Notes under the pieces: model-generated | Told to the model about the DNA's origin: nothing | Database searches by the model: none | The model's input: only the letters and a program-made list of their open reading frames with translations | Made by a program: the position numbers and the translations under genes | Shown: positions 16,773-24,747 of the stretch, piece by piece | Numbering within the stretch: the first letter of the stretch is position 1 | How the letters are laid out: every line of letters begins with the position of its first letter | Source: Acidobacteriota bacterium | Lineage (GTDB): Bacteria; Acidobacteriota; Vicinamibacteria; Fen-336 | NCBI GenBank assembly: GCA_011526565.1 | Contig: WYBL01000092.1 | Span: forward strand, 1 to 48,759 | Direction of reading: 5' to 3' | Length of the DNA: 48,759 nucleotides

Positions 16773-17174
16773 CTAGCGCTTCGAGAACTGGAAGCGACGG
16801 CGAGCGCCGCGCTGCCCGTACTTCTTGCGCTCCTTGGCGCGCGCGTCGCGCGTCAGGAACCCCGCCTTCTTCAGCTTCTTGCGCAGCTCGACGTCGAAGT
16901 CGCACAGCGCGCGGGAGATGCCGTGGCGCAGCGCGCCGGCCTGGGCGGCGACGCCGCCCCCGGTGAGCAGCGCGACGACGTCGAACTTCTCGAGCGTCTC
17001 GGTCAGCGCGAAGGGCTGGCGGACGATCATCTTCAGGGCCTCGTGGCCGCCGAAGTACTCCTCCATCGAGCGCTCGTTGAGGCGGAACTCGCCGCCGCCG
17101 GGACGGAGGAAGACGCGGGCGACCGAGGTCTTGCGGCGCCCGGTGGCGTAGTACTGCATGGGCTGGGTGCTCAA
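16773..17174 (-). CDS. rpsI: 30S ribosomal protein S9
   Basis: About 133 residues. [21 protein letters not shown] is the S9 start, and the C-terminus [17 protein letters not shown] reaches the P-site tRNA in known ribosomes. [24 protein letters not shown] is conserved. TTG 17174 is given as start because GGGGG and AGGAG lie just upstream; ATG 17159 (MQYYATG) would also produce a complete S9. It follows rplM by ten bases, the nearly universal rplM-rpsI pair. Confidence 0.96.
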   Translation of the reverse strand: MSTQPMQYYATGRRKTSVARVFLRPGGGEFRLNERSMEEYFGGHEALKMIVRQPFALTETLEKFDVVALLTGGGVAAQAGALRHGISRALCDFDVELRKKLKKAGFLTRDARAKERKKYGQRGARRRFQFSKR

Positions 17175-17184
17175 CTCCTACCCC

Positions 17185-17616
17185 CTACTTGACCGCCAGC
17201 GGCGTCGGCCGCTGCGCGTCGTGGGGGTGCTTGGGACCGGCGTAAACCTTCAGCTTGCCGAACATCGCGCGGCCGAGCCGGGTCTTGGGCAGCATCCCCT
17301 TGACCGCCTCCTCGACGATGCGCGAGGGGCGCGTCTCGCGCACCTGCCGCACGCTGCGGGTCTTGAGACCGCCCAGGTAGCCGGTGTGGCGGTGGTAGAG
17401 CTTGGTCTCTTCCTTGTTTCCGCTGACGGAGATCTTCTCCGCGTTGATCACCACGACGTGATCACCGGTGTCGAGGAAGGGGGTGTAGATCGGCTTGCGC
17501 TTGCCCGAGAGGATGTCGGCGACCGTCGTCGCCAGCTTGCCCAGAACGGCGCCCTCCGCGTCGATCACGAACCACTTGCGGTTCAGGTCGTCCTTCTTGG
17601 GAAGATAGGTGCTCAT
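17185..17616 (-). CDS. rplM: 50S ribosomal protein L13
   Basis: 143 residues. KWFVIDAEGAVLGKLAT, DHVVVINAEKISVSGNK, YHRHTGYLGGLK and KGMLPKTRLGRAMFGKLKVYAGPKHPH are L13 hallmarks. ATG 17616 has AGAGG five bases upstream; a TTG codon directly before it is a less likely start. The gene is first in the long minus-strand operon and is read from the promoter at 17680-17708. Confidence 0.97.
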   Translation of the reverse strand: MSTYLPKKDDLNRKWFVIDAEGAVLGKLATTVADILSGKRKPIYTPFLDTGDHVVVINAEKISVSGNKEETKLYHRHTGYLGGLKTRSVRQVRETRPSRIVEEAVKGMLPKTRLGRAMFGKLKVYAGPKHPHDAQRPTPLAVK

Positions 17617-17679
17617 CAAGACCTCTGATTGGGGCTCGCTGTTGTCCCGACACCGGCCTGGGGCGCGCCCGAAACTGTG

Positions 17680-17708
17680 ATTTTAGGGGTCGGCGCGCCC
17701 ACTGTCAA
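17680..17708 (-). promoter_or_regulatory. near-consensus sigma-70 promoter of the rplM operon
   Basis: On the minus strand TTGACA (17708-17703), a 17-base spacer and TAAAAT (17685-17680) form an almost perfect promoter 64-69 bases before rplM. The -35 box overlaps the last codons of nth. The predicted 5' leader is about 55 bases. Confidence 0.85.
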
Positions 17709-18442
17709 CGCTTGGCGCCGCCTGTGGCGATCGCGACGCGGTCGTCCCACGCGCAGAGGTCGAAGGCGGGACAGCCGCCGCAGCGCGGGGAGCGGGCGGC
17801 GCACACCTTGCGGCCGTGGAAGATGAGCAGGTCGGAGGTGCGACTCCAGCGCCGCTGCGGAATCAGCTTCATGAGCTGTTCCTCGACGTCCTCGGGGGTT
17901 TCGGCCCGGGCCAGGCCCAGCCGCTGCGACACCCGGAAGACGTGGGTGTCGACCGCGATGCCGGACTCGACCCCGAACGCGTGGCCGAGCACGACGTTGG
18001 CGGTCTTGCGGCCGACGCCGGGGAGCTTCACGAGGTCCTCCATCCGGCCGGGGACCTGGCCGCCGTGGCGCTCGACGAGGCCCGCGGCGCAGCCGATCAG
18101 GCTCCGCGCCTTGGCCCGGAAGAACCCGGTCGAGCGGATGATCTCCTCGACGTCTTCGGGCACGGCTGCGGCCAGCGCGTTCGCGTCGGGATAGCGCGCG
18201 AACAGCACGGGGGTCACCTGGTTGACCCGCTCGTCCGTGCATTGGGCCGACAAGATCGTCGCCATCACCAGCTCGTAGGGATTGCGATGGCTGAGGGCGC
18301 AGGTGGCCTCGGGGTGGGCGGCCTCGAGTCGGTCGAGGATGGCCGTGGCGCGGCGCTTGCCCCGAGCGTCGGGGGCGAGCACGACGGCGGCGCGCGCGGG
18401 CTTCTTCGCGGCGGCCGGGCGGCGAACGCGGGGCGCGGGCAT
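17705..18442 (-). CDS. nth: endonuclease III
   Basis: 245 residues; a base-excision repair glycosylase/lyase that removes oxidised pyrimidines. The helix-hairpin-helix LPGVGRKTANVVLGHAFG carries the catalytic Lys, and VDTHVFRVSQRLGL has the catalytic Asp. The [4Fe-4S] ligands are in CAARSPRCGGCPAFDLC with the usual C-x6-C-x2-C-x5-C spacing. A basic extension of about 30 residues precedes the core. It lies 35 bases after the polymerase gene in the lexA-led cassette and its 3' end contains the rplM promoter. Confidence 0.95.
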   Translation of the reverse strand: MPAPRVRRPAAAKKPARAAVVLAPDARGKRRATAILDRLEAAHPEATCALSHRNPYELVMATILSAQCTDERVNQVTPVLFARYPDANALAAAVPEDVEEIIRSTGFFRAKARSLIGCAAGLVERHGGQVPGRMEDLVKLPGVGRKTANVVLGHAFGVESGIAVDTHVFRVSQRLGLARAETPEDVEEQLMKLIPQRRWSRTSDLLIFHGRKVCAARSPRCGGCPAFDLCAWDDRVAIATGGAKR

Positions 18443-18477
18443 GGGGCGGGGATTATACGGGCCCGGCCGGCGCCGGC

Positions 18478-19557
18478 TCAGCGCGCGAGCCGGGTCGGCG
18501 GCGGGAACAGGCTGCCCTGCAGGGGCGCCGCGGCGAACCGGCCGAGTTTCAGCGCCAGCCCGCGCACGCCGGCCACCGGTTCGAGCAGGGCTGCCGCCGC
18601 CTGGCGCGCGACCTCGCCGATCGAGCGCTCGTCGCCGAGCGGCTGGGCGAGGGCCACGCTGCGCCGCTCCACGCCGTCGCCTCGCCGCACTTCCACGGCG
18701 AGGCTGGCGGCGCGCAGGCCGAACGGGCGCAGCCGTCGTGCCGCGCGGGCGGCGAGCGCGTCGAGGACCCGGCCGAGGTCCTCGACGGCCTCGGGACGCA
18801 CCCGCAGTTGCACGTCCTCGAGCACGGCCTGCGGCGGGGCGGCGACGGCCACCGCTGCCTCGGCCGAACCGCTGGCCTCGTCGAGCACGCGGCTGGCGAG
18901 CGGCCCGATCAGCGCCTGCAGCCGGGCAGGACCCAGCTCGAGCAGGGCTCCGAGGTTCTCGACGCCCTGCGCAGCCAGCACCGCCTCGGCGGAAGGAGAC
19001 AGCGTCGCGAGCACCGAGATCGGCTGGCGGGCGAGGAAGGAGGCCTCGTAGCCGGGCAGCAGCACCAGCAGGCCCCGCGGCCGCGCCATCCGCGAGGCGA
19101 CGCGGGCGGCGATGCGCGACGAGGCCACGCCCACCGCCGCGTCGAGGCCGAGCCGGCGCTGCAGTTCGTCCTTGAGGGTCTCGGCGGCGGCGACCGGGTT
19201 GGGGGAGTGCGGCCCCTCGGGCGTCAGGTCGACGTAGGCTTCGTCGGCCGAGGGCCGCTCGACGCGGCGCGAATGGCCGAGCAGGAGCGAGGTGACCTCC
19301 TCGCTGACCCGTGCGTACGCCTCGAGGTCGCCGGGCCGGACGATGGCCTCCGGGCAGCGCTCCAGGGCCCCTGCCAGCGGCATCCCGGGCTGGACGCCTG
19401 CGGCCCGCGCTTCGTCGGAAACTGCCGCGACCCGCCCGGAGGCCGCGCCGATGACGACCGGACGGCCACGCAGCCCCGGGTCCAGGCTGCGCTCGACCGC
19501 CACGAAGAAGGGGGCGAGGTCGACGTGGACGATGGAGCGGCGGGTGCGGGCCTTCAT
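18478..19557 (-). CDS. divergent Y-family DNA polymerase (DinB/ImuB-like)
   Basis: 359 residues. The catalytic acids appear conserved: HVDLAPFF holds the first Asp and SADEAYVDL the Asp-Glu pair, and the FF steric-gate pair is present. Other positions differ from DinB: the usual SYEAR fingers motif is SDEAR, and the Lys in the AS..(N)KP.G segment is Arg (ASRMARPRG). A little-finger domain follows. The C-terminus has LQGSLFPPP, which resembles a beta-clamp-binding QxSLF motif. It may be a translesion polymerase with altered nucleotide handling, or an ImuB-like accessory. ATG 19557 is preferred; a GTG directly before it is open. Lies in the lexA cassette. Confidence 0.82.
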   Translation of the reverse strand: MKARTRRSIVHVDLAPFFVAVERSLDPGLRGRPVVIGAASGRVAAVSDEARAAGVQPGMPLAGALERCPEAIVRPGDLEAYARVSEEVTSLLLGHSRRVERPSADEAYVDLTPEGPHSPNPVAAAETLKDELQRRLGLDAAVGVASSRIAARVASRMARPRGLLVLLPGYEASFLARQPISVLATLSPSAEAVLAAQGVENLGALLELGPARLQALIGPLASRVLDEASGSAEAAVAVAAPPQAVLEDVQLRVRPEAVEDLGRVLDALAARAARRLRPFGLRAASLAVEVRRGDGVERRSVALAQPLGDERSIGEVARQAAAALLEPVAGVRGLALKLGRFAAAPLQGSLFPPPTRLAR

Positions 19558-19602
19558 CACGGGGACAGCCTAAGGCGCCCCCCGGCCGCATCGGGTCCGC
19601 GG

Positions 19603-19908
19603 TCAGTTCATCGGGCCGCGATTCGATCCGAAGGACTCGTTGTAGAGCCGCAGGTTCTCCTGCAACGCGGCGATCAGGCCCGGGATCACCTGCACGGGCA
19701 CGACCATCCGCGCCTGCACCGGGGCCTTCACGACGTGGGTGCGCTGGGCCTGCTCGATCTCGCGCTCGCCGAGCGGCGGCATGTCGCAGAAGGTCAGCGT
19801 GAAGTCGAACGGCGAGTGCTGGATCGCACAGAAGTTGCTGTAGGTGCGCGGCGTCGGCGAGGCGTCGTCGGGCTGCACCGTGAAGTTGACCGAGGTCTTG
19901 CCTTCCAT
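19603..19908 (-). CDS. DUF3467-family protein
   Basis: 101 residues. TYSNFCAIQHSPFDFTLTFCDM followed by VQARMVVPVQVIPGLIAALQENLRLYNESFG matches the pattern of DUF3467 proteins, small soluble proteins of unknown function. No signal or membrane segment is present. It lies 15 bases after lexA and upstream of the polymerase, so it may be part of the same transcript and possibly LexA controlled; this is an inference. Confidence 0.75.
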   Translation of the reverse strand: MEGKTSVNFTVQPDDASPTPRTYSNFCAIQHSPFDFTLTFCDMPPLGEREIEQAQRTHVVKAPVQARMVVPVQVIPGLIAALQENLRLYNESFGSNRGPMN

Positions 19909-19923
19909 GGCCGCGCAGTCTAC

Positions 19924-20547
19924 CTACATCTTCCAGGGCCGGTCGTAGCGGCGCAGCAGGCCCACCACCACGCCCTGGACGCGCACGCGGTCGGCCTCGA
20001 AGAACATCGGCTTCATCTCGGGGTTGGCCGGCTGCAGGCGGACCCGGCCGTCGCTCTCCCGATAGAGCTTCTTCAGCGTGGCCCGCTCGCCGTCGACGAG
20101 GGCGACCACCATCTCGCCGTCGCGGGCGTTCTCGCGCCGTTCGACGATCACGTAGTCGCCGTCGCGGATCTGCTCCTCGATCATCGAGTCGCCGGCCACC
20201 TGCAGGACGTACGTGTCGGTGCGGCCGACCAGGTCCTCGGGCACGTAGATCGTCTCGGCGGCCTCGACCGCCTCGATCGGCACCCCGGCCGCGATGCGGC
20301 CCAGCAGTGGGAGTTCGACCGCCTGGACCTTCATCGGAGTGGGGGTGACCTCGAGGGCCCGGCTGCGGTTCGGCGAGCGGCGCAGCAGGCCCTTGGTCTG
20401 CAGGTTGGAGAGGTGCTTGTGGACGGTGGCGAGGGAGCGCAGGTCGAAGCGATGCGCGATCTCCTCGATCGTCGGCGCGTAGCCGTTCTTCTCGATCTCG
20501 TCGGAGACGAAGTCGAGGATCTCCTTCTGGCGGCGGGTGAGGGGCAT
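19924..20547 (-). CDS. lexA: LexA repressor
   Basis: 207 residues; represses SOS genes and cleaves itself when RecA is activated. The N-terminal winged helix is TRRQKEILDFVSDEIEKNGYAPTIEEIAHRF with SLATVHKHLSNLQTKG. The cleavage site is A87-G88 in RIAAGVP, and the catalytic dyad is S121 (GDSMIEEQI) and a Lys in ATLKKLY (about K159). It leads a minus-strand run with DUF3467, a Y-family polymerase and nth. A palindrome in its own leader (20557-20571) could be its operator. Confidence 0.95.
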   Translation of the reverse strand: MPLTRRQKEILDFVSDEIEKNGYAPTIEEIAHRFDLRSLATVHKHLSNLQTKGLLRRSPNRSRALEVTPTPMKVQAVELPLLGRIAAGVPIEAVEAAETIYVPEDLVGRTDTYVLQVAGDSMIEEQIRDGDYVIVERRENARDGEMVVALVDGERATLKKLYRESDGRVRLQPANPEMKPMFFEADRVRVQGVVVGLLRRYDRPWKM

Positions 20548-20556
20548 GGCTCGCTC

Positions 20557-20571
20557 TCCTGTTGCGCAGGA
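20557..20571 (-). promoter_or_regulatory. palindrome TCCTG-N5-CAGGA, candidate LexA operator
   Basis: The perfect inverted repeat TCCTG-N5-CAGGA lies 10 bases before the lexA ATG. It is 7 bases after a -10-like TAAGAT (20584-20579), so it would cover the transcription start. The right arm overlaps the Shine-Dalgarno AGGAGAG, which could produce part of the symmetry by chance. No second copy was seen in this window. Confidence 0.35.
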
Positions 20572-20592
20572 TGGGCGAATCTTAGGCGAAAG

Positions 20593-21429
20593 TCAAGAGC
20601 CCTGGCAGTTCGTCGCGAGTGCCCCGCTGCACGGGGGCAGCGGCCGCGGCGTGGGTTGCGGCGTGGGCTGCGGCCGCCCCTTCCCGTCGCCGTGCCGATC
20701 GCCGCGATCGCCGCGATCCCCACCCGGCCGGCCGTCGCGCCGGTCGCCGCGGCAGTCGCTTCCGACGCACGGCGCGGCGCCCCAGCCCCAGACCCCGCCG
20801 ATCGGGATGCCGCCCTGGACCCGCGCCTGATCCTCGGCCTGGCGGGCGCGGGCTTCGGCCTCGCGGGCCCGGGCTTCGGCTTCCGCCGCCCGCGCGTCGG
20901 CCGCGGCCCGCTCGCGGCGGTCGCGCCGGTCGGCCTCGCGCTCCGCCAGGCGCGCGGCCTGCTCGGCCGGAGTCACCCACTCGCCCTCGAAGGGCACCAG
21001 GCCGCGGGCCCGCTGGGCCGCGTCCCCGGAGAGCCAGGCGCCGTCGACGAGTTCGTGGCCGAGCCCCCGGTGGGCCGCGGCATTGGCCGGGTCGATCGCG
21101 ATCACGCGCTCGAAGGCCTCGCGCGCCGGGGTCTGCAGGTCGTTGTCGCGGGCCCAGAGGCCGAGGGCCAGCCAGCCCGCGGCGTCGTCCGCACCCAGGG
21201 CAGCCGCCCGCTCGCGGTACCGGGTGAGCGAACTCGTTCCTTCGACGACCCGGGCGACGCTCGCGCGAGGGAAGCCGACGAGCCCGGCGCCGACGTCGAG
21301 CACCACGGTCGTCGCGGTCTGCTCGACCACGACGCCGCTGATCCGGCGGCCGCTCTTGAGCACGACCTCGTCGGCGCGCGCCGCGCAGGCGCACAGGCCG
21401 CCGACCAGCACCAGCGCAGGCCATCGCAT
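20593..21429 (-). CDS. exported TPR-like protein with arginine/glycine-rich tail
   Basis: 278 residues. A signal peptide (ALVLVGGLCACAARA) is followed by a small beta domain (VVLKSGRRISGVVVEQTATTVVLDVG, resembling a short SH3-like region seen before TPRs). TPR-like helices (DDAAGWLALGLWARDNDL, AREAFERVIAIDPANAAAHRGLGHEL) follow, then an Ala/Glu/Arg-rich coiled helix. The last part is low complexity, with a repeated GDRRDG/GDRGDR and a Pro-Thr stretch. The Cys in the signal is not in a good lipobox. Promoter TTGACG-17-GATAGT lies just upstream. Function unknown; it is 45 bases upstream of lexA. Confidence 0.8.
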   Translation of the reverse strand: MRWPALVLVGGLCACAARADEVVLKSGRRISGVVVEQTATTVVLDVGAGLVGFPRASVARVVEGTSSLTRYRERAAALGADDAAGWLALGLWARDNDLQTPAREAFERVIAIDPANAAAHRGLGHELVDGAWLSGDAAQRARGLVPFEGEWVTPAEQAARLAEREADRRDRRERAAADARAAEAEARAREAEARARQAEDQARVQGGIPIGGVWGWGAAPCVGSDCRGDRRDGRPGGDRGDRGDRHGDGKGRPQPTPQPTPRPLPPCSGALATNCQGS

Positions 21430-21450
21430 CGGACGCACCCTCCTCCCGCC

Positions 21451-21479
21451 ACTATCGCGCCCCGCCCGGGTGGCGTCAA
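21451..21479 (-). promoter_or_regulatory. sigma-70-like promoter for the TPR-like gene
   Basis: On the minus strand TTGACG (21479-21474) and GATAGT (21456-21451) are 17 bases apart. The -10 lies 21 bases before ATG 21429, and a GGAGGAGGG Shine-Dalgarno sits between them. This promoter has a conventional leader, unlike many others here. Confidence 0.65.
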
Positions 21480-21489
21480 CCCTCATACA

Positions 21490-23634
21490 ATGCAGGCGGT
21501 GCTGCGCCTCCGCTCGATGGCGACCGTGATCCTGGCCGGCCTCGCGGGGCTGGGCCTGGCCGGCGCCGCCCGCTCGGGCGACGGCGGGTTGCTGCAGGGG
21601 CCGGGCACGCCGGTCCTGTGGGGCGGGCTGCTGCTGCTGGCGGCTGTCCTCGCCGCTGCGGTACGCGACGGTGGGCCGCTGCGCGCGCTGCGCGGCCTGT
21701 GGCCCGTGCCGGCGGCCGTCCTCCTCCTCGGCGCGGGCTGGGCCGGCGCCGGGGCCTGGACCGGCCCGCCGCTGCTCGCGCTGGGCCTGGCCGGCGCCGC
21801 GACGCTGATCGCCAGCGCCCGGCCCCGGTTCCCGGCCTGGGCGTTCGTGCCGGCCGCCTTCGCGCTGCACCTCGCGGTGGGAGCCCACAGCGCCGTCCGC
21901 GTCGGGCCGCAGGGCGACGAACCGCACTACCTCGTCGTCGCCGACAGCCTGCTCCGCGACCACGACCTGCGGCTCGAGCGCGATTTCGAGGAGCGCCGCT
22001 ACCTCGCCTTCTTCGACCGGCCGATGGAGCCCCACTATCGGGTCCGCGGCAAGGGCGGCGCGATCTACTCGCTGCACGCGGTCGGCCTCTCGGTCCTGAT
22101 CCTCCCGGCCTGGGCGCTGGCCGGGTACCCGGGCGTGGTCGCCTTCATGGCGTTGCTGACGGCCCTGCTCTGCAACGAGGTGCGGCTGCTCCTGAGGCGG
22201 GTGCTGTCCGACCCGGTGCGGGCCGATCTGCTCGCCGCGGTCTTCGCCTTCTGTCCGCCGCTGCTCCCGTTCGGCGGCCTCGTCTTCACCGAGGTGCCGG
22301 CGGCGCTGGCGGTGGCCTTCGTCCTGCGCCTGGGTCTCGAGGGCCGCGGGGGGGTGGGGCGCGGGTTGGCGCTCGGTCTCGCGCTCGGCGTGTTGCCCTG
22401 GCTGAACGCGCGCTACTCGATCCTGTCAGTGCTGCTCGCCCTGTACCTCGTCGCCGGGCGTCCGGGGCCCCGCGTGTGGCTTCCCGGCGGCCTCGTCGCC
22501 GCCCTCTCCGCGTCGGGCATCGCTCTGTACCATTCGATCCTGTATGGATTTTTCGACCCACGTCGAGTTTATGGCCGACGTCCAGAATTCGCCCCCGAGA
22601 CGCTCTTTGAAGGCGCCCCCGGTCTGCTGCTCGACCAGGAGTTCGGTCTCCTCGTCTACGCTCCGGTCTTCGCCCTGACGCTGCCGGGTCTGTGGTCGCT
22701 GCGCCGCACTCGCCCACGCCTGGCCTGGGGGGCGGCCGCGGCGCTCGGCGCGATGTTCCTGGTCGCCGGGTCGTGGCACATGTGGCGTGGCGGGTTCAAT
22801 CCGCCGGCCCGCTTCCTCGTGCCGCTCTGGGCTCCGCTGGTGCTCGGAGCGGCCTGGACCGTGCGCTCGGCCGTCTCCTCCCGCGCCGCCCTGCTCCTCG
22901 GCTGGACGCTGTTCGTCGCCCTCGCGGGAATTGCGCGGCCCGAGCTGGTGCATCGCGACCGGGACGGCACCGCCCCGCTGTGGCGGGCCAGCTCCGGGGC
23001 CGAGGAGTGGACGGGCCTGCTGCCGGCCTATGTGCTGGGCGAGCCGGACCGCCATTCACTGGCCGCGCTGTGGGGAGCCGTCCTGTTGCTGGCCGCTCTG
23101 GGGCGTCACCGGCCCGCCACTGCGCGCGGGTTCCTGGCTGCAACGCTCGTGCTGCTGGCCGCGACGAGCGGTGCCGCCCGCCTGAGCGACGCCACCGGCA
23201 CGGCGCGGGACCACGTCCGCTTGCTCGGGCGTCCCGCGCTCGCTCTTCCGGCGGGGCGGTTCGAGCCCGCCACCAGCGCGAGCTGGGCCCCCGCCCCGAC
23301 GGACTACGCGCCGCACCGATCGCCCCACGGGTTCCCGATCGCCGACCGCATCGATCTGCCGGCCGGCGCCTACCGCCTCGACCTGACCCTGGGCGACCGG
23401 CCTCCCGGCAGCGAGCCCCCGCGGCTGCGCTGGGTGCCGGAGCGCCCCGGGGCCCAGCCGGTGATCGCCGCGGACGCGGAGCTTCGCTATCGTTTCGAGG
23501 TCCTGGGTGGTGGCCCCGGGCAACTGGCCCTCGTCGGCGGCGGCCCCGCCCGCGTGATCGGCGTCCAACTGCACGCCGAGCCAACCTTTTCCGTCAGCCG
23601 CGGTCCAAGTGGGCAAGAGGAGGAGGAACGATGA
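21490..23634 (+). CDS. GT39-like polytopic membrane glycosyltransferase
   Basis: 714 residues with about eleven to twelve hydrophobic segments and a soluble C-terminal part. The sequence GDEPHYLVVADSLLRDHDL after the third or fourth helix resembles the acidic first-loop motif of GT-C enzymes of the ArnT/PMT (GT39) type, which transfer sugars from polyprenyl phosphate carriers on the outer side of the inner membrane. The C-terminal ~200 residues (AGRFEPATSASWAPAPTDYA...) look like a periplasmic beta-sandwich. The start is uncertain: ATG 21490 has no Shine-Dalgarno, and a TACAAT at 21486-21491 overlaps it, so ATG 21517 is possible. The stop overlaps the next start (ATGA). Acceptor unknown. Confidence 0.75.
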   Translation: MQAVLRLRSMATVILAGLAGLGLAGAARSGDGGLLQGPGTPVLWGGLLLLAAVLAAAVRDGGPLRALRGLWPVPAAVLLLGAGWAGAGAWTGPPLLALGLAGAATLIASARPRFPAWAFVPAAFALHLAVGAHSAVRVGPQGDEPHYLVVADSLLRDHDLRLERDFEERRYLAFFDRPMEPHYRVRGKGGAIYSLHAVGLSVLILPAWALAGYPGVVAFMALLTALLCNEVRLLLRRVLSDPVRADLLAAVFAFCPPLLPFGGLVFTEVPAALAVAFVLRLGLEGRGGVGRGLALGLALGVLPWLNARYSILSVLLALYLVAGRPGPRVWLPGGLVAALSASGIALYHSILYGFFDPRRVYGRRPEFAPETLFEGAPGLLLDQEFGLLVYAPVFALTLPGLWSLRRTRPRLAWGAAAALGAMFLVAGSWHMWRGGFNPPARFLVPLWAPLVLGAAWTVRSAVSSRAALLLGWTLFVALAGIARPELVHRDRDGTAPLWRASSGAEEWTGLLPAYVLGEPDRHSLAALWGAVLLLAALGRHRPATARGFLAATLVLLAATSGAARLSDATGTARDHVRLLGRPALALPAGRFEPATSASWAPAPTDYAPHRSPHGFPIADRIDLPAGAYRLDLTLGDRPPGSEPPRLRWVPERPGAQPVIAADAELRYRFEVLGGGPGQLALVGGGPARVIGVQLHAEPTFSVSRGPSGQEEEER

Positions 23635-24107
23635 CGAAGAGAGCGTGGTTGGCGGGTCTGGCTTCGATGGCGCTCGCGAGTGGCCTGCTGGCCCAGGGAC
23701 CCGGTCCCCGTCCGGCGCCGCGGGGCGACCTGGAGTCGCAGCTCAAGGAGCGGATCGGGCTCGCCGACGAGCAGGTCGAGCAGGTCCGCAAGCTCCGCGT
23801 GGAGCACCAGAAGGCCGAGGTGCAGCGACAGGCCGCCCTGCAGGTGGCCCGGATGGAGCTGAACGAGCTGTTCCGGGCGCCGATGGTGGACGAGAAGGCG
23901 ATCGCCGCGAAGCTGAAGGTCGTCGGCGACCTGGAGTTCGCCGTGCTGAAGGCGCGCGTCGACCAGCGGCTCGCCCTGCGCAAGGTCGTCAGCCCCGAGC
24001 AGGCGGAGCAGATCGAGAAGCTGGCCGCCGTCGGCGCCCGCATGCGGGCGGGCCAGGGAGCGCGGGCCGCGCGCAAGGCGCGTCCGGGCGGGCCGCGCCA
24101 GGACTGA
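23631..24107 (+). CDS. Spy/CpxP-like periplasmic protein (first copy)
   Basis: 158 residues: signal peptide (WLAGLASMALASGLLAQ) followed by an all-helical region typical of the Spy/CpxP/heavy-metal resistance family: LKERIGLADEQVEQVRKLRVEHQKAEVQ and VVSPEQAEQIEKL. Such proteins form cradle-like dimers that bind unfolded proteins or metal sensors in the periplasm. GAGGAGGAGGAACG gives a strong Shine-Dalgarno. It overlaps the GT39-like gene by four bases and precedes an ECF sigma gene by ten, suggesting an envelope-stress module. Confidence 0.82.
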   Translation: MTKRAWLAGLASMALASGLLAQGPGPRPAPRGDLESQLKERIGLADEQVEQVRKLRVEHQKAEVQRQAALQVARMELNELFRAPMVDEKAIAAKLKVVGDLEFAVLKARVDQRLALRKVVSPEQAEQIEKLAAVGARMRAGQGARAARKARPGGPRQD

Positions 24108-24117
24108 GTTCGTCGCG

Positions 24118-24747
24118 ATGAGCGTCGCCGCCGCCTTTCCGCTGCCGGACCACCGCGCGATGCAGGAAACCGCGCCCGCCCCGCGGGCGCGGGGCCTGCG
24201 CGACGACGACCGCGCCGCGATCGAGGCCTGCCGGCGCGGCGAGCGGGAGGCGTTCGACCGGCTGGTCGAGCGCTACCAGCGCGACGTGTACCGGATCTGC
24301 TACCGGTACGTGAACGACCACCACGACGCGTCCGACATGGCGCAGGAGGTGTTCCTGCGCGCCTACAAGGCGCTCGACCGCTTCCGCGGGGACAGCGCCT
24401 TCTCGACCTGGCTGTTCCGCATCGCCGTCAACACGTGCCTGAACTTCCGGGCCGCGCGCAAGCCGCCGGCGGAGGAGCTCTCGGAGACGCTGCCGGCGGG
24501 CGGGGAAGGCGCGCTGTCGCGCCTGGAGAACGCCGAGCGCGCGCGCCAGGTGCGGGCGGCGCTCGCGCGGCTGCCGGAGAAGCAGCGCGCCACGCTGATC
24601 CTGAAGACCTACCACGAGCTGAGCCACGAGGAGGTGGCGCAGGCGCTCGGCTCGACCGTGGGCACGGTCAAGGCCAACCTGTTCCACGCGCTCCAGAACC
24701 TGCGCAAGCTGCTGGTTCAGGCGCCTGCAGGGGAGGTGCGATCGTGA
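24118..24747 (+). CDS. ECF sigma factor (RpoE-like)
   Basis: 209 residues. Region 2 is YQRDVYRICYRYVNDHHDASDMAQEVFLRAYKALDRFRG with STWLFRIAVNTCLNFRA, and region 4 is ALARLPEKQRATLILKTYHELSHEEVAQAL with VGTVKANLFHALQNLRKLL. This is close to the RpoE/SigW group. It is followed by an overlapping membrane anti-sigma gene. ATG 24118 is assumed; ATG 24160 would shorten a poorly conserved N-terminus. The sigma probably controls this Spy-containing operon, which is an inference from location. Confidence 0.92.
   Translation: MSVAAAFPLPDHRAMQETAPAPRARGLRDDDRAAIEACRRGEREAFDRLVERYQRDVYRICYRYVNDHHDASDMAQEVFLRAYKALDRFRGDSAFSTWLFRIAVNTCLNFRAARKPPAEELSETLPAGGEGALSRLENAERARQVRAALARLPEKQRATLILKTYHELSHEEVAQALGSTVGTVKANLFHALQNLRKLLVQAPAGEVRS

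Noticed and set aside
18808..23634. A 1,608-codon plus-strand open frame running antisense to polymerase, lexA and the TPR-like gene
   Set aside because: Only its last 714 codons (from 21490) show a protein-like pattern; the rest is an antisense shadow produced by high GC and few stop codons.
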